This document shows, piece after piece, positions 1 to 10,101 of a DNA stretch of 64,000 nt. The position numbers and the translations under genes were made by a program. How positions within the stretch are numbered: position 1 is the stretch's first letter; each line of letters opens with the position of its first letter. The notes below the pieces were generated by a model that did no database searches, was not told the origin of the DNA, and saw nothing but the letters and a program-made list of their open reading frames with translations. The DNA comes from Morella rubra (taxonomy: Eukaryota; Streptophyta; Magnoliopsida; Fagales; Myricaceae). The stretch lies in the NCBI GenBank assembly GCA_003952965.2, contig CM025854.1, positions 10,183,543 to 10,247,542 of the forward strand. Direction: 5' to 3'.

Positions 1-429
1 TTCATCTCAGCCCAATATTGATCTTGCAATTCCTCTGCAATCTCTACTACGCTGATATTGCTACCATCATATTAGAGCATGACCCTTCAACTTTGTAGCA
101 ACGAACTGCACCTTTTCTTTCATCTGAGAGATCTTTCCATTCAAAGAAAGCTTCTAAAGATGTCATCCAATCACAATACTCATATGCATCAAGCTTCCCA
201 TCAAAGTCTTGCACATGAACTTGGATGCTTCGATCATTGTTTTCTAAAGCACGAGCCAAACGTTCCATGGACCATTAAGCAGCAACTCTTGGTTCAATGA
301 AAGAACTAGAAGAAGATGAATGGTCATCTTGGTTATTGTCATCATCGAAGAAGACATTGCATGCACTTTCCCTACTCCTATTGCTTCAGTTAGTGAAGTT
401 TGAAGACGTTGAAAAAGTTCATTCACCAT
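1..429 (-). pseudogene. Ty3/Gypsy gag relic, cut by window edge
   Basis: The minus-strand translation from about 270 down to 47 reads as the N-terminal part of a plant retrotransposon Gag domain, with the family pattern F-D-G-K-L-D...Y-x-D-W...L-E-x-F-F-E-W...L-S-D-E-R-K. A preceding segment (429-244) is in another frame, and the continuation towards base 1 (E-I-A-E-E-L-Q-D-Q-Y-W-A-E-M) is in yet another, so the reading frame is broken. It lies just downstream, in element orientation, of a primer binding site and LTR at 601-1195, which fits gag position. The rest of the element is outside the window. Gag would package element RNA in cytoplasmic particles; this copy cannot. Confidence 0.75.
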
Positions 430-600
430 GTTTTAAGTGTTTGATTTGATTCCTTTAATACCGCAAGTTCAGCTTGTACATCATCATGCTCTTGTATTTC
501 TTGACATCGTAGAGGATTGTGAAAGGCCAAGAGATACGAAAAGATAGAAATCTTGAAATTATGAAGAACAGAAAAGAAACCCAATCACCACAGCAGGAAA

Positions 601-616
601 ACTTGCTCTGATACCA
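601..616 (-). other. Primer binding site (tRNA-iMet type)
   Basis: The minus strand reads TGGTATCAGAGCAAGT, complementary to the 3' end of plant initiator tRNA-Met. It sits 3 bases inside the LTR boundary at 620, which fixes the element orientation as minus. Confidence 0.85.
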
Positions 617-619
617 ATT

Positions 620-1195
620 TGATGCAGACTGGGATCCGCAAGGCTTGGCAAAATCCAAAAGGATTGAGCCAAGGAAAGGGATAGTCTTGGATGCCACTCG
701 GCTACTAATCGCGGATGCCACTCGACGCGACCAAGCCACTCGCTTGATTGGTAGGAGGATGTCACTCAACTCCAAAGCAAAACACTTGCAAGAATTATAT
801 TTTTTAATCAAAAGCTCTTCCTCTTTATTTTGGATATTCATTCATACATAGAGTTCATTACATTATGGTCAAGCTAGAAAAAAAGAATAATAAAATCTAG
901 ACAATTCCAACACAAAAGAAATTAAATGCACTTTAAAATTCGCAGTCTATTGCCAATCTCGATGTCCCGAAGTAAAAACGTCATAACTTTCTCTAAGAAT
1001 CCTCAAATGGCACAAGTCAAGTGCGTTTGAAACTAGAGACGTAGAAATTTCCAACGATATATCGCACACTGACTAAATCTTTGTAAATCGTTCCAACTGA
1101 GGTGAATCGTTCCTAGATACAAGAGATGCTTTGTTACCACCTCGGCCCGAGATACAAGTGTTGTATGCCGAGGTGCAAGGGATGCTCCTGCATCA
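620..1195 (-). repeat. 5' LTR of a Ty3/Gypsy element
   Basis: The 576-bp segment begins TGATGCAG and ends CTGCATCA, a perfect 8-bp inverted terminal pair with the TG...CA ends expected of an LTR. The primer binding site lies directly beyond the 620 end. The element therefore runs leftwards out of the window, and this is its upstream LTR, which would hold the element promoter. The five bases beyond the outer end (AATAT, 1196-1200) should be the target duplication, but the other side cannot be seen. It was inserted immediately next to the Copia relic starting at 1205. Confidence 0.8.
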
Positions 1196-1204
1196 AATAT
1201 GTTC

Positions 1205-1388
1205 TGTCAAAGGATATAAATCTCACCTCATTAAAAGGTGTCATTTAAGCTAGTTTCTCGCCTCATTAAAGCCAACTGACAGCTATTATTGGCTCCTTTA
1301 AGCCAGCGGATTCCTTTATTTGTATAGCTTGTAGAGTTTTTATTATTTCCTTGTACAGCTGATGGTTCTATGAATTATGCTGCTCTAA
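1205..1388 (+). repeat. 5' LTR remnant of Copia relic 1
   Basis: Starts TGTCAAAGGATATAAATCTC and matches, with small indels, the segment at 4279-4445. The shared text includes the 'gctcctttaagcca' and 'ggattcctttatttgta' blocks. The downstream LTR end and the primer site are not recognisable. Confidence 0.7.
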
Positions 1389-1459
1389 AATATCATGCTC
1401 CTGGTTCTATTCAAACTCAATAAATGATCCAACAAATGGTTCTTTCAGCCCTTTTAGCC

Positions 1460-4262
1460 CTAGGCATTTCAGGTAAACCCTTGCCTTCCTCTTCACCTTG
1501 TATTTCGATTCTAGAGCTTCTCACAATATGATAAACAATGCAAAAGATCTTTCCATTGTGCAACCATACACGGGTCCTCTCAAAATACACACTGCATATG
1601 GCACTTCTGTACCAATCACGCTATTGGTGATGTATCTCTTCTCACAAATGTTTTTGTATCTCCTAGACTTGCTACTAATCTTGTTTCCACAGTTCAATTG
1701 GTTGATAGTGCTTGTAAAGTAGAATCTTCTCAATCTGGTTGTGTTCTGCAGGATCAAATATCTGGTAGGATGATCGCGAAGAGGCCAAAAGCGAGACATT
1801 TCTTTCCTCTTCATCTACCATTATTCATTTACCTTTGAATTTTTTTTCACTTGTAATTTGCTGCCAAGTTTGACACAATCAACTACAACATTTGAATTCT
1901 CATATACTTCTCGGTTTGCTTAAATCTGGTTTACTTGGTAATAAAGAATCATCTTCTTTGAGTGATTGTTCATTTGATTGTACATCTTGTTGACTTGGCA
2001 AGAGTAAGGTTCTGCCCGTTTCCCACTCACACTCCTCAAAGTTCCAACCTTTTGAATGATATATAGCGATGTGTGGAGTATAGCTCCCGTGACTTCTCAT
2101 ACAAATTTTAAATACTTTGTCATTTGCATTGACAACTATAGTCGCTTTACCTGGATCTATTTCCTTCATTCTAATGGAGAAGTTTTTTCTGTTTTCAAGC
2201 TTTTCCATGCATATCTTGAGACTCAATTTTCTGCCAAGACAAAAATTTTGTGCTTCTAACAATGGGTCAGTACATGTCTAATGCGTTTCAGGAATTTCTA
2301 CAAACTTGTGGAATCATGTCACAACGGTCTTGCCCTTCAACCCTTCAACAAAATGAGGTGGCTGAAAGAAAAAACCAGCACCTCCTTGATGTTATCCAAA
2401 CCCTTTTGCTCGCATCTTCCATGCCTTCTAGATTTTGGCGTGAAGCTCTCTCAATGGCTGTCCGCCTCATCAACTGGCTGCCTACTCCATCCTCTACTCT
2501 TCATACTTTTAGTTGTGTATGTTTTGTTCACCTACCACCACATGAACGCACCAAACTCACAGCTCAATCAGTCAAATGTGCTTTCCTAGGTTACTCAACA
2601 CATCAAAAAGGATTTCTTTGTTATGATCTGCATTTGCGTCGTATTCATACGTTTAGAAATGTTATCTTTCTTGAAAACCACCACTTCTTTTCCACTTACA
2701 GTAATACAATTTTTTCATCATTTTCTGCATCACCTATGTTTTCTAACCATCTTGCAGATCGGGTCACTCCTAAGCCTCTTAGGGTATACTAGCGGCATTC
2801 TAAACCACCACCAAACCAGCCTCCAACACTCCTTGAGCCCCCTTAAGCTCATCCATCGGCTGCTGGTCTTGTTTCAACCGCTGCACATGCACCTCTCAAA
2901 CATAGTTCTTGGGGTGGTAGACCCCCCCGAAAGGTTCGGTTTCACCCCTCCTTTATCCTTGACATCCACCTTGTCTTGCATTCCTATTCCATCTTTTTAT
3001 AAATAGGACATGGAGCATGAGTGTTGATAGAAACCAACTGAAACCGATTGGGAGTAAGTGGGTATTTTATCAAGTTTCGCTCAGATGGTTCTTTAGATCG
3101 CTACAAGGCACGGCCGGTGGTTCTTGGCAACAAGCAAGAGTATGACCTAGACTATGACGAGACCTTCGCACTAGTTGCCAAGATAAGTACTGTGCGGACT
3201 ATTCTAGCTCTTGCTATTTCTCAATTGTGGTCTTTACATCAAATGGATGTAAAGAATGCATTTCTTCATGGCGATCTAAAGGAAGAAGTCTATATGAAAC
3301 TTCCATCTGATGCGCCTACTGCATCTCCTACTAATATTTGCAAAGCTAAACCATTCTCTTTAAGGTCTGAAGCAAGCGCCACAGGCATGGATTAAAAAGT
3401 TTGGAACCAGTCTCGATTTTCATCCATATAGAGTCAGTACAACTCATCTCTTTTCCTATGGAGGGCACCTAAGGGCATAGTACTTCTCCTAGTTTATGTT
3501 GATGACATCCACTGAATCAAACTCGCAAGCTATCTCGGCCGTTCAACAGTTACTACACTCAACCTTTCATATGAAAGACCTTGGAAAACTCACTTATTTC
3601 TTAGGTTTGGAAGTACATCGTCGGTCTTAGAGTATTTTCTTGAACAAGAATAAGTATATCCAAGATTTGATACAGTTGGCCAGACTCAAATACACTGCTT
3701 CCGTTGACACTCCCATGGAGATTAATGTCAAATACCAAAATGATGAAGAAGTCTTAAGAGGATCCTACTCTCTACCATAAGCTGGAATTGGTAGTCTTAT
3801 CTATCTCACCATCACGTGACCTAACATTTTCTATGTTGTTCTCACAGTAAGCAAGTTCATGCAAGCCCCGCAACATCTCCATCTCGTTGCTGTCCGCCGC
3901 ACTATATGTTATCTCATTGGCTCTCCTAGCCATGGTTTATTTTTCCCTACAAGTACTTCCCTCTAGCTTCAAGCTTATTGCGAAGCTAATTAGACTGGCT
4001 GTCCAGACACCAGGAAATCTATGACTGGATGTTGTATGTTTCTTAGTGATGCCCTGATCTTTTGACAGTGAAAGAAGCAGGATTGTGTCTCCAAATCATC
4101 CTAACAACACCAGCGCCATTCAAATTGACTGCCATTCAAATTGCCGCGAATCCAATCTACCACGAGAGAACTAAACACATAGAAGTTGAATGCCACTATT
4201 TGTGAGGCTTTTGACCGCAAAGTTATTCCTTTTTTGCAAATTGATGCTTGTAGATTTACCAG
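1460..4262 (+). pseudogene. Copia gag-pol relic (protease, integrase, RT, RNase H)
   Basis: Broken pieces of a Ty1/Copia polyprotein appear in the right order. A protease-region piece (1498-1800) has D-S-R-A-S-H-N-M where the usual D-S-G-A is expected. Integrase core follows at 2056-2792 (D-V-W...D-N-Y-S-R-F-T-W; then Q-x-N-x-V-A-E-R-K-N). Reverse transcriptase is at 3048-3395 (D-G-S-L-D-R-Y-K-A-R; H-Q-M-D-V-K-N-A-F-L-H-G), with the Y-V-D-D segment near 3494. RNase H tail pieces lie at 3560-4260. Several frameshifts and stop codons separate them, and much of gag is deleted. It is an old, dead copy. A polypurine tract (GAGGGAGGA, ~4270-4278) directly precedes the downstream LTR. Confidence 0.85.
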
Positions 4263-4278
4263 CATCAATTTGAGGGAG

Positions 4279-4445
4279 GATGTCAAAGGATATAAATCTC
4301 TCCTCATTAAAGCTGTCATTAAAGCCAACTGACAGCTATAGCTGGCTCCTTTAAGCCAACGGATTCCTTTATTTGTACAGCTTATATAGTTTGCATTATT
4401 TCCTTATTTAGACTTATACTACCGTTAGAATAGGTCTAGCTGCTC
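4279..4445 (+). repeat. 3' LTR remnant of Copia relic 1
   Basis: Begins TGTCAAAGGATATAAATCTC right after a purine tract and aligns with 1205-1388. The downstream boundary is not sharp. Confidence 0.7.
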
Positions 4446-5091
4446 TAAGGGCTGGAAATTAGTGTGTAATTTAGCATATAATGAGAAATCTCCATGGAGA
4501 AAAGATAGTTTTCTAAAACTCTTGACCTAACATGTTCAACTTTTTTAAAAGAACATACAGGAAATTAATTTCAACTTCAAGTAGCTCAACTATAGACATT
4601 AAGTCGATCTTATATCATCTTTAGGAAAATCATCCATGGCCATAAAACTTGACAGGTGAAAAAAAAAAAAAAAAAGGGGCGAAATTCAAGGGAGACACTA
4701 GTAGCCTTCTAAGAGATGGGAAAGCGAGCAACATTATTTATTGCGGGTTGAAAGTGAGCTGCGTGACAAGCAAGAGATCTGGTATTTGAAAATGGGAAAA
4801 TTAAAAATAACATACATGCTTTAGTTTCAGGACCTGTACTTCCAAATATTTAGATTTATAACCTTTGCTAGCACGGTTAGTGGAATCGAGATTCCACGCT
4901 GATTTCCATCAATTTAGTGACAGAAATATCCCACGTAACACACCGCACTAGGAAATTAACAAGGGTTCTCCATTACACTAACGGTCTAACACAGGTCTGA
5001 AATCCACAAATTTAGAGGCACGAATCTTGAAACCCCCAAATTTCAACAAAAGCAGCATTGACATTGCTTCCTTTGAAATTTCGCTTTGGGT

Positions 5092-5134
<43 letters not shown>

Positions 5135-5214
5135 TATCAAGGTAAAACTACCTAGAATAATTATAAAAATAAAAATTAAAGAAATCTGTGCAATCTGAAA
5201 GAAAGAAGCCCCAC
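4446..5214. other. Non-coding stretch with simple repeats
   Basis: No coding region seen. It holds an A run (~4658-4675), an 8-bp stem palindrome GTGGAATC-GA-GATTCCAC near 4880, and a (TA)n tract around 5093-5125. Just beyond, inside the RHD3 pseudogene, is a T run of about 32 (5289-5320). Confidence 0.6.
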
Positions 5215-5285
5215 CTCCAATGCTTTTGACTTGAGTTGCTCTCGCTTTGCAACTCCACAACTTCATCGAAGTCTCTAAATATTGT

Positions 5286-5320
<35 letters not shown>

Positions 5321-8300
5321 CAGCCAAGGAGAGGGAAGAGAATAAATTGACAGTGCACAAGAAAATTATTCAGAGCTGTCTTAAATCAAGTTAGAAAAGA
5401 AACCTAGTTGAAGCCTATTTTTACACCAATCAACAATAAAAATAAGCATATGTTAGGATTAAAAAGTGGTAATTTATAGGATTAAATATCTGAAGCAACG
5501 AAACAAGTTAGCAGTACCATTCCAATTGACAAATAAAGTGTGGTGCAACGAGTCTAGAAGATGAAACCAACCTAAAATTAATATAGGGTGTAAAAGGAGA
5601 CTTTTTGGATTATTTTTGCATGGTCATTGTCCAAAACATTTTAATTAAGGGTTTGCAAAAATCAAAATATATGTCAACATTTTGCTCAAAATAAGCATAT
5701 GTACTCTGAAAAACATTCGTCTAAAATTGAGCTGAGCTTTTCCCCAAAACCTGACACGAGACCACCTTTAACATCTCCCTCCAACGCCAGCCACCCCTGA
5801 ATTAGATTGGATTAGGATAATAATTAGAAAATTTGTTTCTCGCCAATCATGCAAGAAGCATGCACATGCGAGAAATGGCAGAAAAAATGTGTACCTCATT
5901 GGAGGTCAAACGACCTAGCTTCTCATTCGCAATCTCTTCACAGCGAATAGTGGAAACCATCATCTAATAGATAAAATGAAAAATACATTGAAAATATTAC
6001 AATCCATTTCAAAAAAAAATAACACCACATGGTAAGAAAATAACACAATTAAACCTTGAGAGAAGGGAGATCCAGGTCCTTGTACTCTTTTATAACATTC
6101 CATATTTGCTGTGTCCCTAAGAGAAAATCCAGCAGCGGGGGCAACACCACCTCCACTTACATGCAAGTCCTTCTGGAGAACTAGAATGGAAAAATTGCTG
6201 CCTCAATTCAGCCACCTATATATACATAGAAGACCTGGTATCTGTAAGCCTGTATACATACAATGGCTAACTCTAGAAGAACAAGGCCTAGATGTAGTGG
6301 ATTCTGAGTTTCAATGATTGAGAGTAATTCCTATACGAAATATTGGATTTACCTGCTCTTTGAACTTCTCCGGCTCCCATTCATAACTGGATAAAAAAGT
6401 GATCTTAACCTTCATGTCAAAGATAGTTCATCAACGTTTAGATATATTACTAAATAAACAAAATATACCACAAATCAGTAAGAAGAAATGAGTGCATTAC
6501 CTCGAAAAACTGATTAAGAGGAGCATTCATGTGGACGTCGTGGGTCTTAATAACTGCATCCCATATCTGCAGAACATTTGACTTATGAGAAATGCTGAAG
6601 AAAAATAACCAAGTAAGAGAGACATATACCTAAGAGATATATATAGATCAAAGTTTGAGAACAAAAGGCAACCTCCTCCATATCTTTCCTTAAATAATTC
6701 TCCAAATTTGGACTTGGACGCTATATGACAGCCATGAAAAGATAAGAGTTAATATGAAAGAGAAGTGGGTATTCAAAGAAAAGAGCAGAACTTATGAGAA
6801 ATAGCAGACCTTGGGTTTATCCCGTATAACAAGTAGCAAAGTTGATTTACGGGGGCTGAACAAACGCATCATGACCTATACTTACAAAATAGTAACCACA
6901 TTGTCATGTAAAAAGAAGTCTGAGAGCAAACAACATATATACCGAACACAATACCTTAAAAACTGTTCTCAGAAGAGGTCTATTGGCAGCACTCTCTCGA
7001 CCAATATCATGGTACCACCTGCACAAAAGATCGAATATTTGGTTAGAATATAGCATGATTCTTCATTTATGGTTTTGTACACATAAATACCAAAATATGC
7101 ATATTGACATTGCATTTTCACTAAATCCTCCGATGACTTGACTTTTGGTCGATATCTATATGTGAAACTGTAAAAGAACAGCTCATTATCTGAGAAGATA
7201 CTCCATTTTCTAAAAAGCATCACTCTTAGTAAAAACATTAAAGTTCTAAACTGATGGTGCTGAAAACCATAAAAACTTACATATTTATCATCAGAACGTC
7301 AGAAATAGCTAAAGCAAATAGAGCACTTTTTTTTCTCAAATGCAGTATGATCCTGGAAATGAGAGAGAATATTGATTAGAAGAAACCAAAAACCATATGG
7401 AAATGTAGAAAATTGCTTGTAGGTACAAGTTCGATAACATATCAATTTACATATCGAAGATGAAGATCTAAGATAGACTTCAGCTATCAAATATAAGACA
7501 AATGCAAAAATAAATGCCCAAGGAAAGAAGGAGAAATAGTTTTCAAAACTAAAGACAATTAGTTATTGTTGATATCGATATGAGAAGATTAATCATGGTT
7601 TTTATTATTTGAACTCAAGAAGAATAGTGAGTGTAGAGCATAATGAGATGCTTTAAATGTTAATATGTGAATCATCTCCAGTGAGAGATTCAATATAGTA
7701 TGAATTAGCGCGCTTGAGAAGATGAATTTCAGAACTTGGGTCCTGCTCATAACATTAATACAGGTGGGAAAAGTAGGAAATAAAGGAGTGTTCACACAAG
7801 GGACTCTAACATTTTTTTCATAAGAAAAAACTATCAAATCATCTCTCTGGATACTTTTTCAAAAACAGTAATAAAATCAATCTTCAACCAAATATCCTTC
7901 AACTTTTCTACCAACTTCTCACAAATTCCCATTAAAGTCAAATAATTCCAACACTACCCCTAATAAGAAAAATTTCATTGGAAAAATCAATTTTTCTTCC
8001 TTTTTCAAGCATCCAAACATGGACTTAGTGTTTGGACAATAAGCCTCGGCCATTCTTACAAAATTGGTTAGCGATACGTAATTTACCTCCTCCCTTTTTA
8101 AAAGGCATCACAAGTTAATCAAAGAAGCACCAGAAACAATTTTTCTCTCCTCAGGTTTTTTCCCCTAGGTTTAGCTAGGTTCATAGGCAACAGAAATGAT
8201 GAGTGCAACTCTCCTAGGGCGCTCCACTGCAAAGGTAAAAACAAGGGCAAATTAATGATGCATATTCAATAACCCGATGATCAATGTATCAGTGCAAATG

Positions 8301-9208
8301 ATGTATGCACAGAAAGCTTTTGTTTTGCAATTTAACGACAAAAGATTAAAAACAAAAAGGAAGAGAACGACTGCATATCTCCGAAAAATAAGTGAAATAT
8401 TTCAGGGCATCCTGACCAATAAATTAATATAACACGACACCGTTAACAAAACTCTCCTAATGCTGTTTTTCCATGAGACCCGCGTTTTCGATGCAACTCA
8501 ATACATGAAAGCTTAACAATTCTCCCTTGATTTTTTATTTTCTTTCATAACTAAACTCCATCCTTCTCTTCTTATATAAAAGCTGCAATACATTTTTGAT
8601 AATAAAAAAACCAATAAATTTGATAAAAGCTCCTTACCTCGCCTCTTTCTTTCCCATCAGTACCCTCCATATCAATGCAAATTGTAGGAGGCTCAATGCC
8701 TACACAATTAGCTATCCAAATCCCTTTAGTTGTTTGAGCCCTGTAAGAACTCGAAATTATAATGCTGCTCTCCTGCACGGAGGCCAATGAAAAAAGCCAC
8801 AAGGAGCAACGGAGTGTGTCTTCTGGTGGAACCATGAAAGTAAAAACTAAAAGACCAACCTTCCCTCGGCTGCATCCATCTCCTCGAAATTTGTGCGGAA
8901 GAGATGATTCAGTAAGGTGCTCTTCCCTGCACGGCAAAAGGAGTGAAACGAGGTGGAAAAAGCGTGATTATCGAACTTCGAGAGAGCTGAAGTGGAATAC
9001 TTGATCTTTGACAAAACTGATAAGAAAGAAGGAATTCAGATCATATATAGATATACGTACCGCTACTTTGAGGTCCAAGGATGGACACAACGCCGTAGGA
9101 GGGGCCGCCATCTGCGAGATTCCATGCATTCATGAAACTCTCAAGCCCTTCCACGTTGAACTCGCCTTTGCCGTCGATCAGTTGCACGGCGCAACAGTCA
9201 GCTGTCAT
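5215..9208 (-). pseudogene. RHD3: RHD3/SEY1-type ER fusion GTPase pseudogene (exons 1-13)
   Basis: RHD3 is a dynamin-like GTPase of the atlastin/Sey1 group that fuses ER membranes. Thirteen exons with GT-AG borders can be traced leftwards: 9061-9208, 8860-8926, 8638-8740, 7281-7352, 6955-7018, 6810-6875, 6673-6720, 6501-6566, 6353-6409, 6055-6215, 5895-5963, 5679-5796, 5215-5274. They encode the N-terminal start (M-T-A-D-C-C), the P-loop G-P-Q-S-S-G-K-S-T split by intron 1, the D-M-E-G-T-D-G switch region, the H-D-I-G-R-E block, V-I-R-D-K, and C-E-E-I-A-N-E-K. Known RHD3 is about 800 residues; this covers roughly the first half, and the helical and membrane part is not found. Exon 4 has an extra A in an 8-base run (7327-7334): 71 nt would give the right phase, 72 are present. 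Exon 10 is 161 nt where 159 (53 codons) keeps phase, and its frame slips twice. Exons 12 and 13 also slip. Exons 5-9 and 11 are open. Dead gene, though single-base errors in the sequence should be excluded. Confidence 0.88.
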
Positions 9209-9446
9209 GATCCTGAACGGTGAGTAGATCGGGGAAAGAGTTGGGGCAAGAAGAGAAGAGTAAAGTGAAGATGCGGGGAGAGTCAAGGGAAGACTGTTGA
9301 GAGCTGATATAAGAAGAGCACTGAAGGAGTGTGCGACGTAGAAAAAAAAATAAAAAGGATTTAGTACGGAGTCAGCAGCTGGTCGTGTAGGAGCTATGGA
9401 CTTCAAAGTTAAGAGTCAATGCTTGCCAAAAAAAAAATAAAAAAAG
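9209..9446 (-). promoter_or_regulatory. 5' leader and promoter-proximal DNA of the RHD3 copy
   Basis: On the minus strand the segment before the ATG at 9208 is pyrimidine-rich (runs of TCTTC and CCCC), as in many plant leaders, with a TATA-like TTATATCA near 9310. The same text precedes the second RHD3 copy at 24261-24488 on the plus strand. No transcript evidence can be had from sequence alone. Confidence 0.5.
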
Positions 9447-10101
9447 AAAAGAGTTTAGTGACTCGTTGCTTACCCGGAAAAGAGTTGTAATAAACGGGCA
9501 GGAAGTTTAATTCTCGTGTGCCTAGCGGCGCTCGGGAGTAAAAATTTTGAGAGTTTTGGGATTTGTGAAAAAATAAAGATATTTTATGAGATTTAATAAA
9601 AAAATGAAAAGAAAGAAATTTAAATGAATATTATAATAAAAAGAATAAATTGATAAGGAGAGAGAGATTATTTTATAATTTTTTAATGAGGGTAGATATT
9701 TTAGGAGTGAAAATTTCCACTCCCAACACCACCATAATTGGATGGGCTAGTGCGTGATTTTATGGAGTGTTTTTAAGATACCCTCGAGCCATTGATTGTA
9801 TAAATACGTTACAGTGATTTATATAAAATAAAACTACAGACTATAAACAAAATGTTAAGCCCACAAGCCTAACGACTACATAAAGTATAATTTTTTCAAA
9901 GTATAGTCCTATACATAACTTACATAATCAAAAATAAATACATAAGATAACACCAAGACATATCCATAAACTAGTAGGTCGACGAGGGTGGTGGGGGGCA
10001 GCTCTACTGCAGGCTAGTGATGGTAGTGCTCAATCACTCCCTCGTGGTTGATCGAGACCCAAACCAAAATATGGACCGTTAAGAAATGAGTCCCATGCAC
10101 C
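9447..10101 (-). repeat. Dispersed ~500-bp repeat, copy A
   Basis: On the minus strand it starts GGTGCATGGGACTCA and ends at ACTAAACTCTTTT. It matches 21678-22188 (copy B) and 23753-24260 (copy C) on the plus strand over the full length. Copies A and C precede RHD3 sequence, while B does not. Class unknown: no LTR-type TG...CA ends are obvious and there is no coding capacity. Confidence 0.8.
9527..9733. mobile_element. MITE inserted in repeat copy A
   Basis: Copies B and C lack this segment and give the empty site: 'cctagc' joins directly to a short TTAAC and 'ataattgg'. The insert has imperfect inverted ends, left GGCGCTCGGGAGTAAAAATT and right (reverse complement) GGTGTTGGGAGTGGAAATTT. Its core is very AT-rich and non-coding. 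The ends resemble plant Harbinger or hAT-type MITEs; the family is not certain. Confidence 0.7.

Larger units (their letters stand above)
8337..10101 (-). repeat. Inverted duplication, arm 1
   Basis: This segment (RHD3 exons 1-3, part of intron 3, the leader and repeat copy A) is repeated in opposite orientation at 23753-25362. The two arms keep identical exon lengths (148, 67 and 103 nt) and differ by scattered substitutions. Arm 1 alone carries a ~205-bp MITE (9527-9733) and lacks ~75 bp that both other repeat copies have between 'tttatggat' and 'cttggtgttatc'. Confidence 0.85.

Noticed and set aside
5093-5320. (TA)n and poly(T) tracts as a scaffold attachment region or origin
   Set aside because: Simple microsatellites are common in plant introns; nothing else supports such a role.
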